A stretch of 64,000 nucleotides of DNA. It comes from DASTBU01 sp035711845 (GTDB taxonomy: Bacteria > Acidobacteriota > Vicinamibacteria > Vicinamibacterales > 2-12-FULL-66-21). The DNA is taken from the NCBI GenBank assembly GCA_035711845.1, contig DASTBU010000043.1, forward strand, positions 62,001 through 126,000. The letters are read 5' to 3'. Below the pieces are notes generated by a model that was given only the letters and a program-made list of their open reading frames with translations, made no database searches and was not told the origin of the DNA. The position numbers were made by a program, and so were the translations under genes. Shown one piece after another: positions 47,101 through 55,876 of this stretch (positions within the stretch are counted from its first letter, which is position 1; each line of letters begins with the position of its first letter).

Positions 47101-48552
47101 TCAGTCTTTCATCTTTTCCGCTTTTTCCACCGCTTCTTCGATGGTCCCGACCATGTAGAAGGCCTGTTCGGGCAGGTGGTCGTATTTGCCGTCCACGATC
47201 TCGCGGAAGCTGCGCACGGTGTCGGCAATGGGCACGTACTTGCCCGGGAAGCCCGTGAACTGCTCGGCGACGAAGAAGGGCTGTGACAGGAAGCGCTGAA
47301 TGCGCCGCGCCCGGCCGACCGTCAGCTTGTCCTCCTCGGACAGCTCGTCGATGCCGAGAATCGCGATGATGTCCTGCAGATCCTTGTAGCGCTGGAGCAC
47401 CTGTTTGACGGCGCGGGCGACGTTGTAGTGCTCGTCGCCGATGATGCGCGCATCGAGAATGCGCGACGTCGAGGCCAGCGGATCGACGGCGGGGTAGATG
47501 CCCAGCTCGACGATCGCGCGCGAGAGGTTCGTCGTTGCATCGAGGTGCGCGAACGTGGTGGCGGGCGCCGGATCGGTGTAGTCGTCGGCGGGCACGTAGA
47601 TCGCCTGGACGGAGGTGATCGAGCCCTTCTTCGTCGACGTGATCCGCTCCTGGAGCTCGCCCATCTCGGTCAGCAGGGTGGGCTGGTAGCCGACCGCGGA
47701 CGGCATACGGCCGAGCAGCGCGGACACTTCCGATCCCGCCTGCGTGAAGCGGAAGATGTTGTCGATGAAGAGCAGGACGTCCTTGTTCTCGGCGTCGCGG
47801 AAGTACTCGGCGACGGTCAGGCCGCTCAGCGCGACGCGGAGGCGCGCGCCCGGCGGTTCCGTCATCTGGCCGTAGACCAGCGCGGCGCGCGACCTGGGCA
47901 GGTCCTCCATGTTGATGACGCCGCTCTCCTGGAACTCCAGCCAGAGGTCGTTGCCCTCGCGGGTCCGCTCGCCGACGCCGGCGAACACCGATACGCCGCC
48001 GTGCTTCATGGCGACGTTGTGGATCAGCTCCTGGATGATGACCGTCTTACCGACGCCGGCGCCGCCGAACAGCCCGATCTTGCCGCCGCGCAGATACGGC
48101 TCCAGCAGGTCGACGACCTTGATGCCGGTCTCGAACATCTGCAGCTCGGTGGACTGATCCTCGAGCGACGGCGCGGCCCGATGAATCGACCAGCGTTCCT
48201 TCGACAGCACGGGTCGATCGGGAAAGTCCACCGGCTCGCCAAGGACGTTCATCACGCGGCCGAGCGTCGCTTCGCCGACCGGCATCGAGATCGGCCCGCC
48301 CGTGTCGATCGCCCGCATGCCCCGCTGCATGCCGTCGGTCGGCTTCATCGCCACCGTGCGCACCCGGTTTTCGCCGAGGTGCTGTTCCACTTCCGCGATG
48401 ACGTCGATGGCCTGGCCCGATCCGTCGCTCACGATCCGCACCGCGTTGTAAATCGTGGGCAAGTGACCGCCCTCGAACTCGATGTCCACGACGGGGCCGA
48501 TGACCTGCACCACACGGCCGATTTTCTGTTCAGTTGCTGTTGCTGTTGCCAT
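47101..48552 (-). CDS. atpD: F1F0 ATP synthase beta subunit
   Basis: 483-residue catalytic subunit of F1. Walker A GGAGVGKTVIIQELI, the catalytic Glu region GERTREGNDLW, the VALSGLTVAEYFRD segment and the DELSEEDKLTVGRARRIQRF end are all present. The full length and start (TEQKIGRVVQVIGPVVDIEF) are normal. It follows atpG after a 181-bp spacer containing a copy of the atpG 3' end, and precedes atpC after 77 bp. Confidence 0.97.
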   Translation of the reverse strand: MATATATEQKIGRVVQVIGPVVDIEFEGGHLPTIYNAVRIVSDGSGQAIDVIAEVEQHLGENRVRTVAMKPTDGMQRGMRAIDTGGPISMPVGEATLGRVMNVLGEPVDFPDRPVLSKERWSIHRAAPSLEDQSTELQMFETGIKVVDLLEPYLRGGKIGLFGGAGVGKTVIIQELIHNVAMKHGGVSVFAGVGERTREGNDLWLEFQESGVINMEDLPRSRAALVYGQMTEPPGARLRVALSGLTVAEYFRDAENKDVLLFIDNIFRFTQAGSEVSALLGRMPSAVGYQPTLLTEMGELQERITSTKKGSITSVQAIYVPADDYTDPAPATTFAHLDATTNLSRAIVELGIYPAVDPLASTSRILDARIIGDEHYNVARAVKQVLQRYKDLQDIIAILGIDELSEEDKLTVGRARRIQRFLSQPFFVAEQFTGFPGKYVPIADTVRSFREIVDGKYDHLPEQAFYMVGTIEEAVEKAEKMKD

Positions 48553-48563
48553 GAGAAGAATTC

Positions 48564-48629
48564 CTAGAGCGCCTCCGCGCCGCTCACGACCTCGATGATC
48601 TCTCTGGTAATCGCGGCCTGGCGCACCTT
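48564..48629 (-). repeat. Duplicated 3' end of atpG (downstream copy)
   Basis: 66 bp identical to 48734-48799 except for one base (48579 versus 48749). It encodes the last 22 codons of atpG including the stop (KVRQAAITREIIEVVSGAEAL). The copies are 170 bp apart, with a very GC-rich filler between them. Confidence 0.95.
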
Positions 48630-48733
48630 ATCCAATGCTCGCGGGGCCCCCCCGCTCGCCTCGCGCTCGACGGCCCGGCCTGCGCCGGGCTTCACTCCGT
48701 CGCCTCGCGCGGGCCGCAGGCGCCCATACCCCT

Positions 48734-49603
48734 CTAGAGCGCCTCCGCACCGCTCACGACCTCGATGATCTCTCTGGTAATCGCGGCCTGGCGCACCTTG
48801 TTCATGTACAACGTGAGCTGCTCGATCATCTCGCCCGAGTTCCGCGTGGCGGCATCCATGGCGGTCATCTGCGCGGCATAGAACGCGGCGTTGGATTCGA
48901 GCAGCGCCCGGAACACCTGGACTTCCACATGGCTCGGCAGCAGCGCCTTCAGCAACTCGCCGGGCTCGGGCTCGTACAGGTAATCGGTGGCCGGCGCCCC
49001 GTCCTGCGACGCGTCCACCCGGCCGATCGGCAGCAGACGTTCCACGACGACACGCTGCTGGAGCACGGATCGAAACTCGTTGTACGCGAGGTGAACGCTG
49101 TCGACCTCGCCTTTCGTGAACGCCTCCATCGCGATGCGCGCGATCTCCTGCGCGTTCTGGAACTTCAGCTGCGCGAAGAGGTTCACCTGCTCGAACTGGA
49201 TCTCGAAGGTGCGGCGAACGAAGAAGTCGCGGCCGCGCCGCCCGATCAGGCCGAGCACCACGCGGTGGTCCGGGTTCTCCGTGATGAACACGCTCGACGA
49301 CTTGATCACATTGGTGTTGAAGCTTCCGCACAGCCCGCGGTCCGCGGTGATCACCAGCAGCAGCGTGCGGCCGCCGGCCCGCGGTTCGCGGCGCTCGTCG
49401 AGGAGCGCGTGCGACGCCGGATCGACGCGGCTCGCCAGGCTGTTCAGGACCCGCTGCATCTCGGTCGCAAAGGGCCGCGCCTGCTGGATCCGCTCCTGCG
49501 CACGCCGGAGCTTCGAGGCCGCGACCATCTTCATGGCCTTGGTGATCTGCTGCGTGGACTTGACCGCGCGCACGCGACGACGGATGTCAAGGAGAGAGGG
49601 CAT
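48734..49603 (-). CDS. atpG: F1F0 ATP synthase gamma subunit
   Basis: 289-residue central-stalk subunit. It starts PSLLDIRRRVRAVKSTQQITKAMKMVAASKLRRA and ends MNKVRQAAITREIIEVVSGAEAL, the two coiled-coil ends that form the rotating axle; GLCGSFN is also kept. The coding end is duplicated 170 bp further downstream at 48564-48629, but the gene itself looks intact. Spacing to atpA is 65 bp. Confidence 0.97.
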   Translation of the reverse strand: MPSLLDIRRRVRAVKSTQQITKAMKMVAASKLRRAQERIQQARPFATEMQRVLNSLASRVDPASHALLDERREPRAGGRTLLLVITADRGLCGSFNTNVIKSSSVFITENPDHRVVLGLIGRRGRDFFVRRTFEIQFEQVNLFAQLKFQNAQEIARIAMEAFTKGEVDSVHLAYNEFRSVLQQRVVVERLLPIGRVDASQDGAPATDYLYEPEPGELLKALLPSHVEVQVFRALLESNAAFYAAQMTAMDAATRNSGEMIEQLTLYMNKVRQAAITREIIEVVSGAEAL

Positions 49604-49668
49604 TTTATTCCAGCAGTCTTGAAATGGCGGCCAGGTGCTCGATGAACGTTTGCCGGTTCGCCGAGCGC

Positions 49669-51198
<1,530 letters not shown>

Positions 51199-51223
51199 CG
51201 TTGGTCTCGTTGGCCGGGAACCG

Positions 51224-51778
51224 TCAGTCCGCGGCGCTGGTGAGCGCCTCTCTCATCTTCTCCAGCTGCCGTGTGATGCTGCCGTCGTAGACCGTGCTGT
51301 CGATGCGCGCAACGGCGCCGCCGAGGATCCCGGGGTCCACTCGCGCGGTCAGCTGCACCTCGCGTCCGGTCGCGCGGGCCAGGCCGCCGCGGAGCGCAGC
51401 CATCCGATCCTCTGAAAGCGTCTCGGCGGTGACGAGCTCGGCGCGCACCACGTTCTGGTGATCCATCAGGCGGCGGCGATAGGCCTCGACCAGCTCGGGC
51501 AGCAGCACGAGTCGGTCCCGTTCGGCCAGCATCAGGAGCAGTTTGGCGACTGGCCCGAGCAGGTCACCAACCCGCGAGACGATCTCCTCGACGACGGCCC
51601 GTTTGCGTGGCGCGGGCACCGCCGGGTTCGTCAGCGCGCGCTGAAGTGTCTCGCTGCTGCTCACCAGGCTGGAGAACTCGCTCAGCTCGCGATCGACTCG
51701 TTGGAGATCGAGGCCCTCGGACCGGGCGACATCGAAGAGGGCCCTGGCATAACGGATGGCCGCGGCGCGGCTGGTCAT
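51224..51778 (-). CDS. atpH: F1F0 ATP synthase delta subunit
   Basis: 184-residue peripheral-stalk connector (OSCP). It shows AIRYARALFDVARSEG, the FLxL-type helices, and the C-terminal conserved stretch VRAELVTAETLSEDRM ... VDPGILGGAVARIDSTVYDGSI typical of AtpH. It is the first gene of the F1 block; the F0 genes (atpB, E, F) that normally precede it are missing here, so the operon is split in this genome. Confidence 0.95.
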   Translation of the reverse strand: MTSRAAAIRYARALFDVARSEGLDLQRVDRELSEFSSLVSSSETLQRALTNPAVPAPRKRAVVEEIVSRVGDLLGPVAKLLLMLAERDRLVLLPELVEAYRRRLMDHQNVVRAELVTAETLSEDRMAALRGGLARATGREVQLTARVDPGILGGAVARIDSTVYDGSITRQLEKMREALTSAAD

Positions 51779-51975
51779 CGGGCCTCCGGTGCGGGCGGCC
51801 GGGCGCCGGCGGGGCGAAAAGCCCTTTGCTGTGCACTCTCTACTGTGGCCATCGTGAGATCAGGAATACGGCTGAAGCTGACGCTGCCCGGGCACCCTGG
51901 TGACCCATCGGTCTGGAAGGAGGGGCGGAATACATGATGAAGGGACGCGCCCACGCCCGCCGGACAAAACATCAA

Positions 51976-52005
51976 TTTATACCATTCAACCCATCAGCGT
52001 GCCAA
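51976..52005 (-). promoter_or_regulatory. Promoter of the atpHAGDC operon (-35 TTGGCA, 18-bp spacer, -10 TATAAA)
   Basis: Minus strand: TTGGCA at 52000-52005, 18 bp, TATAAA at 51976-51981, both 5/6 matches. It lies between the selD stop and atpH and gives a leader of about 190 nt before atpH. Confidence 0.7.
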
Positions 52006-52066
52006 GCTTGCGGCCGGGCGAGATCGCCCCGAAACCAGGCGTCCGGGGGCAGGTGGAAACCCGGCC

Positions 52067-53101
52067 TCAATCGAAGACGAGCAGCGAAACCGCCGTCGGA
52101 ATCGCGCGTCCCACTATCCGGCAGCTAACGCCTGCCTGCCGGAATGCCTCCTCGGCCGCCGGCGCGTGCGCTGGCGACACCGCCGCCAACAGTCCACCCG
52201 AGGTCTGCGGGTCGCTCATCAACTGGACGAGTGCCGGATCGAGCCGCGCGGCGAACGACACCCGGGGTCCGAAGTACGCGGCGTTGGTGCGGCCACCTCC
52301 CGGGGTGTTGCCCTGGACCAGATCGACGGCGCCAGGCAGCAGCGGTACGTCCGCTGTGCGAATCTGCAGCGAGCACGCGCTGGCCGATGCGATTTCCGAG
52401 GCATGGCCGACCAGCCCGAACCCGGTGATGTCGGTGCACGCATGGACCGCGCCACGTGGCAGAGACCGCAGGGCGTCGCTGGCCGCCCTGTTGAGCGCGA
52501 GCATCGACGCCACGGCCGCGTCGACCGCGTGTGCCGGGGCGCGATTGAACTTCAGGGCGGTCGCAATGGCTCCCGTCCCCAGCGCCTTCGTGAGGAACAG
52601 CACATCGCCGGGACGAGCGCCGGCGTTGGACCACACGCCATCCGGGTCGACCTCGCCGGTCACGGCATAGCCGAACTTGATCTCGGCGTCCTGCACGGTG
52701 TGCCCGCCGAGCAGCGCGACGCCCGCTTCCTGCAGCTTCTGGAGACCCCCGGCGAAGATCGCTCGGAGAAGCGCGCGATCCGCATCCTTCGGGAAGCCCG
52801 CGATGGCCAGCGCCGTCAGCGGCTTCCCGCCCATCGCATACACATCGCTCAGCGCGTTGGCCGCGGCAATCTGGCCGTAGGCGAACGGGTCGTCCACGAT
52901 CGGCGTGAAGAAATCCACCGTCTGCACGAGCGCCCGCGTCGCATCCAGCTTGTACACACCGGCATCGTCCGACGTCCGATAGTCGATCAGGACCCGGTCA
53001 TTGGCAGGCACGGGCAAATCGCCCAGGACCTGGGCGAGCTCACCAGCCGCGAGCTTGCTCGCTCAACCTGCGCAGGCTGCGTAATCAGTCAGTCTCTTCA
53101 T
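52067..53101 (-). CDS. selD: Selenide, water dikinase SelD, itself a selenoprotein (in-frame UGA at codon 13)
   Basis: 344-residue enzyme making selenophosphate from selenide and ATP, the selenium donor for Sec-tRNA. A plain ORF starts at 53017 and lacks the active-site loop. Reading from the ATG at 53101 through UGA (53063-53065) restores it: MKRLTDYAACAG-U-ASKLAAGELAQVLGDL, then VPANDRVLIDYRTSDDAGVY. Sec13 with K16 three residues later matches Cys17/Lys20 of E. coli SelD (CGCK). The rest is standard: TVDFFTPIVDDPF, LGGHTVQDAEIKFGYAVTG, DITGFGLVGHA, DPQTSGGLL. Hairpins follow the UGA. It lies between parB and the ATP synthase operon; other sel genes are not in the window. No clear ribosome site. 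Confidence 0.93.
53020..53065 (-). promoter_or_regulatory. UGA (Sec) codon plus candidate SECIS hairpin(s) in selD
   Basis: Counting from the base after UGA on the minus strand: bases 27-33 (CGCCCAG) pair with 37-43 (CTGGGCG) around GUC, giving AGGUC at the tip, reminiscent of the E. coli fdhF loop. An alternative fold pairs bases 1-6 (GCGAGC) with 24-29 (GCTCGC) and has a small upper stem with loop UCGCG at 11-15. Either lies in the window expected for a bacterial SECIS. Confidence 0.55.
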
Positions 53102-53211
53102 CGTCACAGTCACAACGATCACGAGAATACGATGATCACGGCGATCACGACGACCACGACGAGGTGGATATCTATCGGTCTTCGCGATCGTCGCGGTCTT
53201 CGCGATCGTTC
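53090..53211. repeat. 9-bp-period repeat tract (ATCACGACG and TTCGCGATCG units)
   Basis: Spacer between parB and selD. First part: degenerate 9-mers (GATCACGAG, ATCACGGCG, ATCACGACG, ACCACGACG). Second part: GGTCTTCGC GATCGTCGC GGTCTTCGC GATCGTTCC, i.e. an 18-bp unit made of two 9-mers. Confidence 0.8.
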
Positions 53212-53269
53212 CGCTGGCCGGCGGCGCGTCCGTCCGCCGTGCGATGCACGACGGCTGAGCAGCGGAGGG

Positions 53270-54121
53270 CTATTTCTCTGTCAGCTGCTCGTAGAGGCGC
53301 TGCAGTTCGTCCTCCGAAGCGAAATCGACCTCGATCCTGCCGCCTTTGCGCTTGCGGATGATGCGCACGCGCGTGCCCAGGGCGAAGCGGAGCTTGTCCT
53401 CGGCCGCGCGCGTGTGAACGTCCTTCTGCGGCGGCTCGCGCGGCTCGGCCGGCTCGGTGACCTTCCTGACGAGCGTTTCCGTTTCGCGGACGGACAACTG
53501 CTTCGCGACGACGTCACGCCCCGCCTGGAGCTGCGCCGCCTCGTCGGGCAGCGCGAGGAGCGCGCGCGCGTGGCCCATCGAGATCGCACCCGCAGCGACG
53601 TTCTCGCGGATCTCGTGCGGTAGCCGCAGCAGCCGGACGTAGTTCGCGATCGAGGAGCGGTCCTTGCCGACGGCATCGGCGATCTGATCCTGGGTCAGCT
53701 TGAACTCGTCCGACAGCCGTCGGTACGCATGGGCCTCCTCGATCGGATTGAGATCTTCCCGCTGGATGTTCTCGATGAGGGCGGACGCCAGGAGCCGTTC
53801 GTCGGGGATGTCCTGAACCGACACCGGCACCTTCAAGAGGCCGGCGCGCTGCGCCGCGCGCCAGCGGCGCTCGCCCGCGATGATCTCGTAGCCGCCTTCC
53901 ACCTTGCGGACGACGATTGGCTGGATGATGCCGTTGGCACGAACGGAGCGCGCCAGTTCGTCGATCTTGGCTTCGTCCATGCTCGTGCGTGGCTGGAACT
54001 TGTTGGGGCGGAGGAGGTCCGTGTCCACCGCGAGCGGGCGCTCGGCGGGGGCCGGCGCCACCGGTGCTTCGGGGATGAGCGCGCTCAGACCCCGGCCGAG
54101 CGCGGGTCGTTTTTCAGCCAT
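53270..54121 (-). CDS. parB: Chromosome partitioning protein ParB
   Basis: 283-residue CTP-dependent clamp that loads at parS and spreads on DNA near the origin. N-terminal ParA-activating region (RPALGRGLSALI), CTP-binding motif GERRWRAAQRAG, the ENIQREDLNPIEEA segment, HTH (KLTQDQIADAVGKDRSSIANYVRLLRLP) and a C-terminal dimer domain are in order. Its ATG overlaps the parA stop by 8 bp. Its targets, two parS sites, lie 1 kb away at 55143-55195. Confidence 0.97.
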   Translation of the reverse strand: MAEKRPALGRGLSALIPEAPVAPAPAERPLAVDTDLLRPNKFQPRTSMDEAKIDELARSVRANGIIQPIVVRKVEGGYEIIAGERRWRAAQRAGLLKVPVSVQDIPDERLLASALIENIQREDLNPIEEAHAYRRLSDEFKLTQDQIADAVGKDRSSIANYVRLLRLPHEIRENVAAGAISMGHARALLALPDEAAQLQAGRDVVAKQLSVRETETLVRKVTEPAEPREPPQKDVHTRAAEDKLRFALGTRVRIIRKRKGGRIEVDFASEDELQRLYEQLTEK

Positions 54122-54920
54122 GGTGTGGTTGGGTGCTGTCGGGTTGGTCGACGCGTTCGAGGAACTCGCGCGCCAGCGCGAGATAGGCCTCGGCGCCGCG
54201 CGACTTGCCGTCGTAGAGCAACGCCGGCATGCCGTGGCTCGGCGCCTCGCCGAGGCGGATGTTACGGGGGATCACGGTGGTGTAGACGCGCTCCTGAAAG
54301 AACGCGCGGATGTCGTGTGCCACCTGCTGTCCGAGATTCGTCCGCTCGTCGTGCATCGTCATGAGCACGCCGGCGATGTCGAGGCCGGGATTGAACGACG
54401 CGCGGATGCGGCGAAGCGTGGCGACGAGGTCGGCCAGGCCTTCGAGCGCGAAGTACTCGCAGTTGAGGGGAATCACGACGGCGTCGGCGGCGACGAGCGC
54501 GTTGAGCGTCAGCAGGCCGAGCGAGGGAGGCGTGTCGATGAAGATGTAGTCGAAGCGATCGCGGAGCGGGTCGAGCACGCCGCGGAGCCGGTGCTCGCGA
54601 TTGGGGAGCAGCACGAGCTCGACTTCGGCGCCGGTGAGATTACGGTCCGCGGGGATGACGGAGAGGTTGGGGATCGCGGTGTCGAGGATGACGGACAGTG
54701 TCTCGGGCGGCGCGTCGCTCGTCAAGGCCTGGTAGATGGTGGCCCCCTCGGCGGCCTGCCCCTTCAGGCCGAGGCCGCTGGTCAGGTTCGCCTGGGGGTC
54801 CACATCCACGAGCAGCACGCGCAGGTCGGCCAGCGCGAGGCCGGTCGCGAGGTTGATGGCCGTGGTGGTCTTGCCGACGCCGCCCTTCTGGTTGGCGATG
54901 GCGAGGACACGGGCTGACAT
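54114..54920 (-). CDS. parA: Chromosome partitioning ATPase ParA (Soj-like)
   Basis: 268-residue Walker-type ATPase that segregates ParB-parS complexes over the nucleoid. The deviant Walker A motif is QKGGVGKTTTAINL; DVDPQANLTSGLG, the FIDTPPSLGLLT Walker B region and the C-terminal TVIPRNIRLGEAPSHGMPA are all typical. Full length. It lies between the parS-containing spacer and parB. Confidence 0.97.
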   Translation of the reverse strand: MSARVLAIANQKGGVGKTTTAINLATGLALADLRVLLVDVDPQANLTSGLGLKGQAAEGATIYQALTSDAPPETLSVILDTAIPNLSVIPADRNLTGAEVELVLLPNREHRLRGVLDPLRDRFDYIFIDTPPSLGLLTLNALVAADAVVIPLNCEYFALEGLADLVATLRRIRASFNPGLDIAGVLMTMHDERTNLGQQVAHDIRAFFQERVYTTVIPRNIRLGEAPSHGMPALLYDGKSRGAEAYLALAREFLERVDQPDSTQPHHG

Positions 54921-55142
54921 CGGTTGAATAACCTAACTATGGGACTGATTCAGATTCTGAGCCGACGCACGATGATAACGCAGACTGGCGGCGCCGTCGA
55001 TGCCCGGCAGTGGGGACAAAGCTGAACAGGTCGGTTCGCGATTTTCAGCGAGTTCATCGGTTCAGAAGGTCCGGCTCAATGGGTACGGCGAACGCAAGGA
55101 TCGAGCGTTTGGTCATTGGATGCAGCCACCAGACAGGCTAGA

Positions 55143-55158
55143 CGTTCCACGTGGAACA
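55143..55158. promoter_or_regulatory. parS site 1
   Basis: CGTTCCACGTGGAACA: 14-bp perfect palindrome GTTCCACGTGGAAC, with one of the two flanking consensus bases. Located between parA and rsmG. Confidence 0.9.
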
Positions 55159-55179
55159 TCAGCGGAGCAAGGGGGGCTC

Positions 55180-55195
55180 TGTTCCACGTGGAACA
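55180..55195. promoter_or_regulatory. parS site 2
   Basis: TGTTCCACGTGGAACA: perfect 16-bp palindrome, the form with CC/GG inner bases of the bacterial parS consensus. It is 37 bp from site 1. Confidence 0.95.
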
Positions 55196-55212
55196 TCCTT
55201 GGGAACGAAGCC

Positions 55213-55863
55213 CTACCGTACCGATTTTGTAAGGATGGTCAAACGGCTCTGCAGGGAATCCATCAGGGGATATGTCCCGGTCCACCGCAGAGGTGGGACC
55301 ACGGTGCCCGGTTGTTCAGGCCCGCTGGAGCCTCGGAAAAGCATGAGGATCCCGCCGACAGCGACAAACGCTTGGAGGCTGGTCAGAACTCGTTGTTCGA
55401 GCCTCACCGCCCGAACCGTCACAACGTCGGCAACTTCGTGAAGCTCTGGGCGGGCGAGGAGTTCTTCGTATCTGGCGGTCTCTACGGCGGTGTCCGAGAG
55501 TCCCAGGTGTCGTACGGCTTCCCGGAGGAACGCCGACTTTCTGGCCTTGGCTTCGACCATGCGGAGCTGACTCCCCGGAACCGCGAGTTTCATCGGGATA
55601 GCCGGGGAGCCGCCACCGGACCCGATGTCCATCTGTCGGATAGCGGCCGCCTGCGGGAGGTAGCGTGTAGCGGCGAGCGGCTCGAGGAGCAACCGGTCGA
55701 TCGCCTCGTCGGGATCCTCGAGAGCCGTGAGGTTCATCTTCCGGTTCCAGCGGGTTAGCAGCTCGTAGTACGCCAGAAATCTCTCCGCCAGATCCTCAGC
55801 GAGCGATAGGTTGGCCCGGGCGGCCCGTCGCGCGAGGCGGGTGCGAAGGTCTCGCTGTGCCAC
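55213..55863 (-). CDS. rsmG: 16S rRNA (guanine527-N7)-methyltransferase RsmG
   Basis: 216-residue SAM-dependent methyltransferase. LTRWNRKMNLTALEDPDEAIDRLLLEPL and the SAM-binding MDIGSGGGSPAIPMKL are diagnostic; RTVRAVA-like end motif appears as VVTVRAVRLE. The start is GTG at 55863 (MAQRDLRTR). It follows mnmG by 13 bp, the usual gid operon order. Confidence 0.95.
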   Translation of the reverse strand: MAQRDLRTRLARRAARANLSLAEDLAERFLAYYELLTRWNRKMNLTALEDPDEAIDRLLLEPLAATRYLPQAAAIRQMDIGSGGGSPAIPMKLAVPGSQLRMVEAKARKSAFLREAVRHLGLSDTAVETARYEELLARPELHEVADVVTVRAVRLEQRVLTSLQAFVAVGGILMLFRGSSGPEQPGTVVPPLRWTGTYPLMDSLQSRLTILTKSVR

Positions 55864-55876
55864 GAAGGACAGCCTA

